DNA of 64,000 nucleotides from contig JACJZJ010000003.1 in assembly GCA_020635675.1 (NCBI GenBank), positions 186,001-250,000 on the forward strand, given 5' to 3'. A program made the position numbers and the translations under genes. Of this stretch, positions 9,289 through 16,882 are shown in pieces; position 1 is the first letter of the stretch, and each line of letters opens with the position of its first letter. Origin of the DNA: Flavobacteriales bacterium. Lineage in GTDB: Bacteria > Bacteroidota > Bacteroidia > Flavobacteriales_F > PHOS-HE28. The notes under the pieces are model-generated. The model saw only the letters and a program-made list of their open reading frames with translations. It had not been told where the DNA came from and did not search any database.

Positions 9289-10590
9289 CTACACCTCCAA
9301 AAAGTCCATATCGCTATGGAAGGTCTCGTGCACATGGGTGGTGGCCCACAGGGCCGCACCGAAGCAGATCAGGCCGACGACGAGCGCGCTGCCGACGTTC
9401 CCGACCAACGGCACGGCGAACTGGAACGCGACGGTGATCGGCCATACGCTGCCCCGCACGAAATTGGGCGTGGTGGTGGCCACGGTGCTGCGGATGTTCG
9501 TGCCGAACTGTTCGCTGGCCACGGTGACGAACAGGACCCAATAGCCCGTGGCGGTGCCCAGCAAAAAGCACATCCAGTTGTATACGGATATGGACACGCC
9601 CCGCATCCCGAACAGGAAGACCACGGTCAACAGGAGATTGACCACGAGATAGAGATAGATCACCTTCTTCCGGCTGCGCCACATCTGGCTCAAGAGGGCG
9701 CTCAGCAGGTCGCCGACGCTGAGACCGATGTAGGCGTACTTGATCGCTTCGCCATTGATCTGCTTCAAGCCGGCCTCGTCCAGCATGGAGGTATCGATGC
9801 CGAGCGCGGGCACGAAGACGTCCTGGCTCAGGTTCACCAGTACGCCGACCACATACCACACCGGCACGCCGATGAGGATGCAGCTGAGGTATTTGATGAA
9901 GCGCTTCCGATCGTTGAAGAGCATGCGCAGGTCGCCGCGACGGACCGTGCTTTTTCGCATGCTGGCGTACATGCCGCTCTCGAACGCACCCACGCGCAGG
10001 ATCAGGAGCACCAGGCCCAGGAGACCGCCCACGATGTAGGCGATCTGCCAGTCCATGAACGCGTGACCGGTCAGCGTGGTGAGGAGGCTTCCAAGCTTTT
10101 GTCCTTGCGCGGCCACTTCCGCGGCGAACACCGCGCCCAGCGCACCGAAGACCACGACGATCATCGTTCCATAGCCACGCTTGCCCTTGGGCATGGTCTC
10201 CGTGACCAGTGTGATCCCCGCGCCCAGTTCACCGGCGAGCCCCACGCCGGCAATGAAGCGCACGATACCATAGGTGGTCAGGTCGAAGGTGAAGGCGTTG
10301 ACGATGTTGGCGATGGAGTACAACAGGATGCTCCCGAACAGCACGGTGATCCGTCCACGCTTATCCCCCCAAACGCCCCAGAGGATGCCACCGACGAGCA
10401 TGCCGACCATCTGCACGGCGAAAAGGTCCATGCCCACGCCGGCGATCCGGGCGTTGCCGACCCCGAGGATGAACTCCAGGCTCTCCCGCTTCACCACGTT
10501 GAACAGCACCAGGTCGTAGATGTCGACGAAATAGCCGAGCGCGGCCACGACGATCAGCAGGATGGTCCGGCGGTCGAAGGCGGAGGGCAT
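9289..10590 (-). CDS. Major facilitator superfamily transporter
   Basis: A 433-residue MFS permease with about 12 hydrophobic segments. The start is taken as the ATG at 10590 (MPSAFDRRTILLIVVAALGY), because the frame upstream is not membrane-like and a TATTTTGC box ends 3 nt before this ATG. The motif-A loop reads GVWGDKRGR, as in the metabolite:H+ symporter/sugar-porter branch. It is divergently transcribed from the D-lactate/glycolate dehydrogenase-type gene with a shared 157 bp intergenic region. An organic-acid substrate is therefore a reasonable inference, not something the sequence shows. Confidence 0.85.
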   Translation of the reverse strand: MPSAFDRRTILLIVVAALGYFVDIYDLVLFNVVKRESLEFILGVGNARIAGVGMDLFAVQMVGMLVGGILWGVWGDKRGRITVLFGSILLYSIANIVNAFTFDLTTYGIVRFIAGVGLAGELGAGITLVTETMPKGKRGYGTMIVVVFGALGAVFAAEVAAQGQKLGSLLTTLTGHAFMDWQIAYIVGGLLGLVLLILRVGAFESGMYASMRKSTVRRGDLRMLFNDRKRFIKYLSCILIGVPVWYVVGVLVNLSQDVFVPALGIDTSMLDEAGLKQINGEAIKYAYIGLSVGDLLSALLSQMWRSRKKVIYLYLVVNLLLTVVFLFGMRGVSISVYNWMCFLLGTATGYWVLFVTVASEQFGTNIRSTVATTTPNFVRGSVWPITVAFQFAVPLVGNVGSALVVGLICFGAALWATTHVHETFHSDMDFLEV

Positions 10591-10593
10591 GCC

Positions 10594-10601
10594 GCAAAAT
10601 A
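10594..10601 (-). promoter_or_regulatory. Promoter -7-like box of the MFS gene
   Basis: TATTTTGC on the minus strand, 3 nt before the ATG at 10590. It decides the start against a longer frame that would overlap the divergent gene. Confidence 0.45.
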
Positions 10602-10728
10602 GAGGAAGAACGGGAACACATCGGGCCAGTGGGATGTCCACTGCGAAGAAGCCCACCGCAACAAGGAAGGTCCATACAGAGGCACGGAGGAGCGTTCCAT
10701 CGAAGAACACCGCAGCAGGTAGGGCGCC

Positions 10729-10736
10729 TACCTTCG
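10729..10736 (+). promoter_or_regulatory. Promoter -7-like box of the FAD-linked dehydrogenase gene
   Basis: TACCTTCG, 11 nt before the ATG at 10748. The same octamer precedes several other genes in the window. Confidence 0.5.
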
Positions 10737-10747
10737 TCCGAAATGCC

Positions 10748-12178
10748 ATGCAGGTGACAACGGACAGGGACCGAACGCCCTTCGGCCGGGTGGACGAAGC
10801 GTTGCTTGCAGCCCTGAGGAACGCGGTGGGGGCGGACCACGTGCATGCCGATGCGGAACGACGATCGGACTACGGGCATGATGAGACGGAGGACCTTCGG
10901 CATCCACCCGAAGTGGTCGTGCGGCCGGATACGACGGAGCAGATCGCGCGGGTCATGCGGATCTGTCACGATCACGATGTGCCGGTGACGCCCATCGGTG
11001 GTCGGACGGGATTGAGCGGAGGCGCCCTGTGCATCCATGGGGGCGTGGGGCTCGCGTTGGACCGCATGACGCGCATCGTGGAGATCGACGAACGCAACCT
11101 GCAGGTGATCGTGGAACCCGGTGTGATCACCCAGGTATTGCAGGAAGCGGTCGCTGCGAAGGGACTTTACTATCCGCCCGACCCGAGCAGCAGGGGCAGT
11201 TGCACCATCGGTGGGAACCTGGCGGAGAACGCCGGCGGTCCACGTGCGGTGAAATACGGTGTGACCCGGGACTTCGTGCTGAACCTGCAGGTCGTGCTGC
11301 CCGACGGCAGCGTGATCTGGACCGGGGCGAACACCTTGAAGAACAGCACCGGTTACGATCTGACGCGCCTCGTGGTCGGGAGCGAGGGCACCCTGTGCGT
11401 GATCACACGGGCGGTGCTGCGCCTGGTGCCCCTTCCCCAGGGGTCACGGCTGATGCTCGTTCCCTTCAACAGCGCCACCAGGGCCTGTGAAGCGGTGAGC
11501 GCCGTGTTCCGGGCGGGGGTCACGCCCAGCGCCCTGGAATTCATGGAACGCGACGCGATCGATTGGACGCTGCGCTTCGTGGATGATGTACGTGTCGAGG
11601 TGGCTGATGCGGTCGCCGCCCATCTGCTGATCGAGGTGGATGGCAATGACCCCGATGCCATGATGAAGGACCTGGAGAAGGTGCTTCAAGCGATCGAGAC
11701 GTACGATCCCGGCGAGATCCTGTTCGCCGAGAGCAGCGCTGAAAAGGAGGCGCTTTGGAAACTGCGACGCCGCGTGGCCGAGGCGGTGAAGGGGAATTCG
11801 ATCTACAAGGAAGAGGACACCGTGGTGCCCCGGTTCGAACTGCCCCGCCTGTTGGAGGGCGTCAAGTCGATCGGAGCGAAGTACGGTTTTCAGAGCGTTT
11901 GTTACGGTCACGCCGGCGACGGCAATCTCCACGTCAATATCATCCGGGGCGAACTTGACGAGCGCACCTGGAAGGAGGAGTTGCCGAAGGCCATCCGTGA
12001 GATCTTCACCCTGACCGTTTCGCTCGGGGGCACGCTGAGCGGCGAACACGGTATCGGACTGGTGCAGCGACCGTACATGGATATCGCGTTCAACGAGGTA
12101 CAGCTCGATCTGATGCGCCGGATCAAGCAGGTGTTCGATCCCCGGGGGATCATGAACCCGGGAAAACTGCTACCGTGA
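10748..12178 (+). CDS. FAD-binding dehydrogenase, GlcD/D-lactate dehydrogenase family
   Basis: A 476-residue cytoplasmic flavoprotein that oxidises a 2-hydroxy acid (D-lactate or glycolate in the family) to the 2-oxo acid. The PCMH-type FAD domain is clear: PEVVVRPDTTEQIARVMR, IGGRTGLSGGA, then SSRGSCTIGGNLAENAGG and KYGVTRDFVLNL. The C-terminal FAD-oxidase domain contains CYGHAGDGNLHVN and ends with LGGTLSGEHGIG and DPRGIMNPGKLLP. The start at MQVTTDRDRTP fits the family length and the upstream TACCTTCG box. The frame itself is open further upstream, over the divergent MFS gene. The last 9 bp overlap the convergent lipoprotein gene. Confidence 0.9.
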   Translation: MQVTTDRDRTPFGRVDEALLAALRNAVGADHVHADAERRSDYGHDETEDLRHPPEVVVRPDTTEQIARVMRICHDHDVPVTPIGGRTGLSGGALCIHGGVGLALDRMTRIVEIDERNLQVIVEPGVITQVLQEAVAAKGLYYPPDPSSRGSCTIGGNLAENAGGPRAVKYGVTRDFVLNLQVVLPDGSVIWTGANTLKNSTGYDLTRLVVGSEGTLCVITRAVLRLVPLPQGSRLMLVPFNSATRACEAVSAVFRAGVTPSALEFMERDAIDWTLRFVDDVRVEVADAVAAHLLIEVDGNDPDAMMKDLEKVLQAIETYDPGEILFAESSAEKEALWKLRRRVAEAVKGNSIYKEEDTVVPRFELPRLLEGVKSIGAKYGFQSVCYGHAGDGNLHVNIIRGELDERTWKEELPKAIREIFTLTVSLGGTLSGEHGIGLVQRPYMDIAFNEVQLDLMRRIKQVFDPRGIMNPGKLLP

Positions 12179-12859
12179 TGTCCCCGGACCGTGGCGCTCG
12201 AGGACACGCCCGCGGTCATAGATCACGCTGTCGATCAAAGCACCTTCAGGAGCGTACCTGACCCAGGTACCCACCCGCTGGCCGTTGATGAACCGGCCAC
12301 GCGAGGCGATGGTCCCATCGGAGCGGTAGGTGGTCCATATGCCTTCGCTCACCCCGTTGTGATAATAGCCTTCGATCCGCAATGAGCCGGTCTCGTCATT
12401 TCGGAAGAACCAACGCCTGTAGGGTCCTTCCGGCTTTCCATCCCGATAGCTGAGCATCAGGCGGGGCGATCCGTCCGCGAAGTATCGGCGCATATCGCCA
12501 TCCCGGACGCCCTGTCGGTAATGGGCCTGCTCGGTCACCTGCCCCTCGTCGTTCCACCAGGTGCTCGTCCCGTCCAAGCGCCCATGATCGTAGTTCAACA
12601 GGGCAAGAGTGTCCCCCAAGGGTGAGCGTTCGATCCATGCACCCTCACGCAGGTCGCGGTCATACCAGCCTTCCTTGCGTACCGTACCATTCGGATGGAG
12701 GATGGTCGAACGCCCCTGTTTTTCACCATCGACCTGTTCGGACCGGATGAACGGCCGTCCGTTCCGGTCAACGACCGTGACCGTCCTGGGCGCAGGATCG
12801 TGGCAGGCGGTCAGCAGGCAAAGCATACCCACGCCAAGGACGGTCACGGTCGGACGCAT
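12170..12859 (-). CDS. Lipoprotein with MORN/YwqK-like repeats
   Basis: A 229-residue protein starting MRPTVTVLGVGMLCLLTAC, a lipoprotein signal peptide with lipobox LTAC at Cys19. The mature part is a series of about 22-residue repeats of the antitoxin-component YwqK/MORN type: HPNGTVRKEGWYDRDLREGAW, DEGQVTEQAHYRQGVRDG, FADGSPRLMLSYRDGKPEG, RSDGTIASRGRFINGQRVG. Such repeats are common in Bacteroidota envelope proteins of unknown role, and the toxin-antitoxin name should not be taken literally. It lies 14 bp downstream of the MerR/B12 gene and has its own TACCTTCG box inside that gap. Confidence 0.82.
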   Translation of the reverse strand: MRPTVTVLGVGMLCLLTACHDPAPRTVTVVDRNGRPFIRSEQVDGEKQGRSTILHPNGTVRKEGWYDRDLREGAWIERSPLGDTLALLNYDHGRLDGTSTWWNDEGQVTEQAHYRQGVRDGDMRRYFADGSPRLMLSYRDGKPEGPYRRWFFRNDETGSLRIEGYYHNGVSEGIWTTYRSDGTIASRGRFINGQRVGTWVRYAPEGALIDSVIYDRGRVLERHGPGTSR

Positions 12860-12863
12860 GGCC

Positions 12864-12871
12864 CGAAGGTA
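12864..12871 (-). promoter_or_regulatory. Promoter -7-like box of the YwqK-like lipoprotein gene
   Basis: TACCTTCG on the minus strand, 4 nt before the ATG at 12859. It supports the lipoprotein start and a separate short transcript. Confidence 0.5.
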
Positions 12872-12873
12872 TC

Positions 12874-13797
12874 CTAGCCTCCCGGGGACCCGATCGTGCG
12901 GAGGTCGAGCAGGGACGTTAATTCCGTGATCGTGGCTCCCACGCGCACCCCTTCCGGTAGATCGCCCGCGCGAAGGTCTCTCGTCTGCCCACCGCCCACG
13001 ACCACGTCGCAGCGTTCCATGGGCAATCCTGCCGTCAAGGTCCGCAGGTAGGCGGGGAGGTCCTCGCCATGCGGCGTTACCGTGCAAAGGACCACGCAGG
13101 TCAAACGGCCATCGAACTGGGCCGCCACCTGGGCCAGGTCGTCCGTCGGAACGCTCTCGCCCAGATAGACGCAGCGTTCCCCTTTCGTCTTCAGGAGGTA
13201 ATACAGGTAGAGCAGACCGAGATCATGGATCTCGTTCTCCGGCAGGAACAGGACATGGACGCGGTCCGGGTGCCGGGTCGGTCCCAGTGATGCGATCTCC
13301 GCGATGAGGTCCTGTCGGATCAAGTTGCTCGTGAAGTGTTCGTGACCCGGGCAGATGCTGCTGGTCTGCCAGAGCATGCCGATCTGCTCCAACAAGGGCA
13401 CGTAGAGGTCTTCGACCAAACGGCGAAAACCGGCACGTTCCCTGAAACGGTCCACGGTCCTGCGATGGAGCTCTTCGTCGAAACTGAGCATGGCCACTTT
13501 CAGGGTGTTCAGGTCCAGGTCGGCCGCCTGGTCTCCTGCGGAAGCCTGCCGGACCAGCTTGTCGCGTTCGCTCGGAGGCAGTTCCGCGATCTTGCGGATC
13601 CGGTAGCCGTTCCTGTTCAGGTAGGCCACGTTCAGCAACGCCTTCAGTTCGTCGAGACCGTACGTGCGAATGTTGGTGTCCGTCCGGTCCGGGCGCAACA
13701 AACCGTAGCGCTTCTCCCACATGCGGATGGTGTGGGCCTTCACACCGGTGAACTCCTCCAGATCACGGATCTGGAATCGTGTGCGGTAGGCCGGCAT
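12874..13797 (-). CDS. MerR-family regulator with cobalamin-binding domain (CarH/LitR-like photoreceptor)
   Basis: A 307-residue DNA-binding protein. Residues 6-75 are a MerR winged helix (FQIRDLEEFTGVKAHTIRMWEKRYGL). Residues 95-165 are the four-helix cap of B12-binding domains and contain the CarH signature W143-x9-E153-H154. Residues 180-300 are the Rossmann B12 domain with E189-x-H191-x-x-G194, whose His is the lower cobalt ligand in CarH. The family binds adenosylcobalamin as a repressor tetramer in the dark and falls apart in light, often controlling carotenoid genes. No carotenoid gene is in the window, so its target is elsewhere. The start at 13797 is chosen because a TAACTTCG box ends 8 nt before it; longer starts would lie on the promoter. 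Confidence 0.88.
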   Translation of the reverse strand: MPAYRTRFQIRDLEEFTGVKAHTIRMWEKRYGLLRPDRTDTNIRTYGLDELKALLNVAYLNRNGYRIRKIAELPPSERDKLVRQASAGDQAADLDLNTLKVAMLSFDEELHRRTVDRFRERAGFRRLVEDLYVPLLEQIGMLWQTSSICPGHEHFTSNLIRQDLIAEIASLGPTRHPDRVHVLFLPENEIHDLGLLYLYYLLKTKGERCVYLGESVPTDDLAQVAAQFDGRLTCVVLCTVTPHGEDLPAYLRTLTAGLPMERCDVVVGGGQTRDLRAGDLPEGVRVGATITELTSLLDLRTIGSPGG

Positions 13798-13805
13798 GTC
13801 GCCGC

Positions 13806-13813
13806 CGAAGTTA
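13806..13813 (-). promoter_or_regulatory. Promoter -7-like box of the MerR/B12 gene
   Basis: TAACTTCG on the minus strand, 8 nt before the ATG at 13797. Confidence 0.45.
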
Positions 13814-13908
13814 CCTGTGAAAACCGCATCCATTGGTCGTTGCGCGTTCTTCGTGAGGGGTAACACACGACACGCTGTGGATGTTCGATCCCGAATTCGG
13901 CGTGCGGC

Positions 13909-16665
13909 TCAGCGCACCAGGGACAGGTGGCCGAAGAACTCGTGGCGCTCCTTGGTGATCCCCTCCACCACATGGGCCTTGTAGACGTACACCCCCTCCG
14001 GCATTGGCTGCCCACCCAATGTTCCGTCCCAAGGTTCGTTCGGGTCCTGGCTGGAGAACATCAGTTGCCCCCAGCGGTCGAAGACCTTGATATCGAACTT
14101 CTCGAGGTCGATCACATTCCCCCAGGGCTGCCAGCTGTCATTGATCCCATCCCCGTTCGGCGTGAAGGAGTTGGGCACGAAGTAGGCATGGTCCTGCGGC
14201 TTCAAATGGGCCACGATCGTATCGGAGGTCCAGAAGGTCACGGTGAGGTCCGTCAGCGTGGTGTCCGCCGGGCTGGGATAGCCGTTCTTGATGGACCAGC
14301 CGACGAAGTCATAGTACTGCGCCGGTGACACGCTCATGGGTATCTGCACGTTCTCCGGCACGTTCACCCAGGTGGGAAAGGTCGAGTAGAACGTACCATC
14401 GAACGCGATGCCCCCGGAATTCGGTGGATCCACATCGAGCATGACGGTGTGGGTGATCGGGGGTATGAAATGTGCGATGATCGTATCGGACCCGGTGAAT
14501 TGCATCGTCACCAGCGAGTCCGAGGTGGACGGCGACACGGCGTGGTGGAGCAACTCCCAATGGTCGAAGGCCCAGCCGGCGGCAGGAAGTCCTTCCAACG
14601 TGGTGTTGATGCCGCCGTAGTAAGTGCCTTGGAACGGGTAACCGCCGGGCACGATCGAATTGATCCGGATGTCACCGCTCATCGGTGGGTCCACTTTGAA
14701 CACCACCTCGTAGGGGCCGTCCACGTTGTAGCAGTCCACAAGGCCTTGCTGGATCTGCACGCAGCGTGCGCTGATGAAGTCGCGCATGATCTGCACATTG
14801 TTCTCCCACTCGGCCATCGTGCCTCCCCACCTCGCGATCTGCCCCGGCATCTCCGGTGTGATCAGGGCGATCAGGCTGTCCAGGAAGGGAAGCATGTGGT
14901 CGCAGCTGAACACGGTGTTGCCCAGATCGATGTAGCGGTTGACGTAGTAGTCATGCACCGTCGGGTTCTCGGTGATGAGCTTCGTGAGCACTTCGGTATG
15001 ACCTTGCCCTCCGGGGTTCGGCAGGTTCTCGGCATTGCACGGATCAGCGGCGGGGGAGTCGTCCGGCACACCGGTGTAGTTGATGTAATGACCGAAGGTG
15101 GCATCGTTGTCCCATAGGGCATATCGCCAGCGGCGCCCATCCCCCGCGGGGTCCAATCCGTGCCACCAGGCGGTGTTCCAATTCAACCAGTCCGTGCATA
15201 CGGTGTAGCTGTTCAGACAGAAATAATCGATCAGGCTCTGCCAATTGTACTGCGCGTCCACCGTTGCGAAATTGTTCGGGTCCCCCATGTTGTTGGCCAT
15301 GATGAAGGCCCGCAGCTGGTCCCAGTCGTTCTGCGCCGCAGCGCCCCCGAACTCGCTCCATGTGCCTCCCCAGGTCTTGAGGAAATACAGGTTGTTCTCG
15401 TCCTGCTGATAGTACTCGCGAGTGAAGTCCGCATCGTCCACTTTCTCGCGGATCTCATAGACCCCCCAGTATTGTCCGTTCACGTAAAGCACGCAGGGCT
15501 CATAACTCCTTTCGTCGAGTTTCAAATGACCTACTTGCGACAAGGCGTGCACGTAGGCATCACGGATGTGCGCGCCCTGGCCCGGAGCGAACGGGTAGTT
15601 GTCGTTCGCGGCGGCCTTGATGATCAGACGCTGGTAGTCGTCGCGGTTCTTGGTCCTGAAGACGGGGTAGTGGATCCCGTCGTTGTAGCCGAACTGATCG
15701 CGGGTGATGTAGTCGAAACCCCTTTGGTCGTACGCCCAGCTGTCGTTCCCGTGCTCGTTGAAGTCGCCGACCGCCTCATCGCGCAGCAACTGGTCCTCGC
15801 CGAAGTACTCGAACGAACCGATCGGTTCAAGTCCACCGTTCCCGTTCAGCAGATCGTCCACCTGGTCGCCGGCGATGGAGAGCGTGGGAACGGTGTGGGT
15901 GACGCCGATGAAGTACGAGTTCGTCTCAATGAAGCTCCGGGGCACGCCCGGTGTGGTGCTGAAACAAGCCGCCCGCACCACGGTGGTGGCGTTCACGGCG
16001 ATCGGACCGAGGTACAGGGCGGATGCCGCGGTGGGTTCGGACCCGTCCGTGGTGTAGCGGATCTGGGCTCCACCCGGCGAAGTGATGGTGATGTTCTGCG
16101 CTCCGCCGAAAAATCCGGCCTGTGGTGTGATCTGGGGCTTCGCCTCGTAATCCGGACTGGCGCCTGCGTTCGGGGCGTTGGGCGTGGGCGTGGTGAATAG
16201 CGACCATGTGGCCGCACCGTCCGTCGTGCGTCCGCGGCTGTGGTTCCGCTGTGTGCGCTGGTTGAGCTGGTACTGGTCGATCGCGTTGCCGCCTGCGTCC
16301 GCGAGGATCACGAATTCCTGAGCCGTCTGGCTCAATTTGAAATTCGTATGCTGGATGGGACCGGCCGACTGGTCCCTGCCCGAGGCGAACACCATCAGCC
16401 GGCCGTTCGCGGCAATGGTCGTGCCCGCGCCGAAGGTCCATTTCAACAGGTCGGAAGGGTCGTCCGAGACATGCCAGCCGGACACATCGACCAACGCCCC
16501 CGAGGTGTTGTAGAGCTCGACCCAATCCTCGTACTCACCGAAATTGTCCGCGAAATTGCTGTAGTTCGATGCACTGACCTCGTTGATCACGATCTGCGCG
16601 GCGGCTGGTGCCGCCATCAGCAGCACGCCCAACGCGCCTGGTATGAATTTCAAATGTCGTTCCAT
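13909..16665 (-). CDS. Secreted CotH-kinase-like protein with lamin-tail domain and T9SS type B domain
   Basis: A 918-residue secreted protein. A signal peptide (MERHLKFIPGALGVLLMAAPAAA) is followed by a lamin-tail domain (VINEVSASN...EDWVELYNTSG), a chitobiase/hexosaminidase C-terminal-like module (IRYTTDGSEPT) and a long CotH-kinase-like region (RTKNRDDYQRLIIKAAAND, YVNGQYWGVYEIREKVDD, WRYALWDNDATFG). Two repeat modules follow (KVDPPMSGDI; DVDPPNSGGI), and then the gliding-motility type C-terminal domain (VPNSFTPNGDGIND ... DRWGQLMF ... EGVYVYKA) used by T9SS type B cargo. CotH relatives are atypical protein kinases of spore coats. Kinase activity here is inferred only from the domain. The ATG at 16665 is preferred over the upstream ATG at 16689, which overlaps a TAACTTGC box. 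Confidence 0.9.
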   Translation of the reverse strand: MERHLKFIPGALGVLLMAAPAAAQIVINEVSASNYSNFADNFGEYEDWVELYNTSGALVDVSGWHVSDDPSDLLKWTFGAGTTIAANGRLMVFASGRDQSAGPIQHTNFKLSQTAQEFVILADAGGNAIDQYQLNQRTQRNHSRGRTTDGAATWSLFTTPTPNAPNAGASPDYEAKPQITPQAGFFGGAQNITITSPGGAQIRYTTDGSEPTAASALYLGPIAVNATTVVRAACFSTTPGVPRSFIETNSYFIGVTHTVPTLSIAGDQVDDLLNGNGGLEPIGSFEYFGEDQLLRDEAVGDFNEHGNDSWAYDQRGFDYITRDQFGYNDGIHYPVFRTKNRDDYQRLIIKAAANDNYPFAPGQGAHIRDAYVHALSQVGHLKLDERSYEPCVLYVNGQYWGVYEIREKVDDADFTREYYQQDENNLYFLKTWGGTWSEFGGAAAQNDWDQLRAFIMANNMGDPNNFATVDAQYNWQSLIDYFCLNSYTVCTDWLNWNTAWWHGLDPAGDGRRWRYALWDNDATFGHYINYTGVPDDSPAADPCNAENLPNPGGQGHTEVLTKLITENPTVHDYYVNRYIDLGNTVFSCDHMLPFLDSLIALITPEMPGQIARWGGTMAEWENNVQIMRDFISARCVQIQQGLVDCYNVDGPYEVVFKVDPPMSGDIRINSIVPGGYPFQGTYYGGINTTLEGLPAAGWAFDHWELLHHAVSPSTSDSLVTMQFTGSDTIIAHFIPPITHTVMLDVDPPNSGGIAFDGTFYSTFPTWVNVPENVQIPMSVSPAQYYDFVGWSIKNGYPSPADTTLTDLTVTFWTSDTIVAHLKPQDHAYFVPNSFTPNGDGINDSWQPWGNVIDLEKFDIKVFDRWGQLMFSSQDPNEPWDGTLGGQPMPEGVYVYKAHVVEGITKERHEFFGHLSLVR

Positions 16666-16685
16666 CCGATCGCAGGTCAGGATCC

Positions 16686-16693
16686 GCAAGTTA
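16686..16693 (-). promoter_or_regulatory. Promoter -7-like box of the CotH-like gene
   Basis: TAACTTGC on the minus strand, 20 nt before the ATG at 16665. It overlaps the alternative upstream ATG at 16689 and so argues against that start. Confidence 0.4.
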
Positions 16694-16821
16694 AGGCATC
16701 GTTAAGTACTGCCATCGCCTGAGCGTCAACACTTCCAGGCCTTCATTGGTTTCCTTTCCCGTGGTTCCGACCGGATGACGGATGATGTGCCCTTAACGTC
16801 GCCTGAGCGCTCGGAAAGGAC

Positions 16822-16856
16822 CGAGCCCCGTCCGGCGGGTCGCCGGACGGGGCTCG
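16822..16856 (-). terminator. Perfect 15-bp hairpin, probable terminator of the S9 lipoprotein gene
   Basis: The arms at 16822-16836 and 16842-16856 are perfectly complementary (15 bp, loop GGGTC). The hairpin lies 26 bp past the stop codon of the minus-strand S9 peptidase. On that strand it is followed by GTCCTTTCC, a short U-rich stretch, so termination or 3'-end protection is likely. Confidence 0.6.
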
Positions 16857-16882
16857 TCATGGACATTTCCTTTGGGTCGGTC

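Noticed and set aside
10562..10747. Longer N-terminus of the FAD dehydrogenase
   Set aside because: The extra 62 codons overlap the divergent MFS gene and are Arg/Thr-rich. The family start and the TACCTTCG box favour 10748.
12170..12859. Toxin-antitoxin module from the YwqK label
   Set aside because: YwqK/MORN repeats occur in many envelope lipoproteins, there is no toxin gene next to it and the protein has a lipobox.
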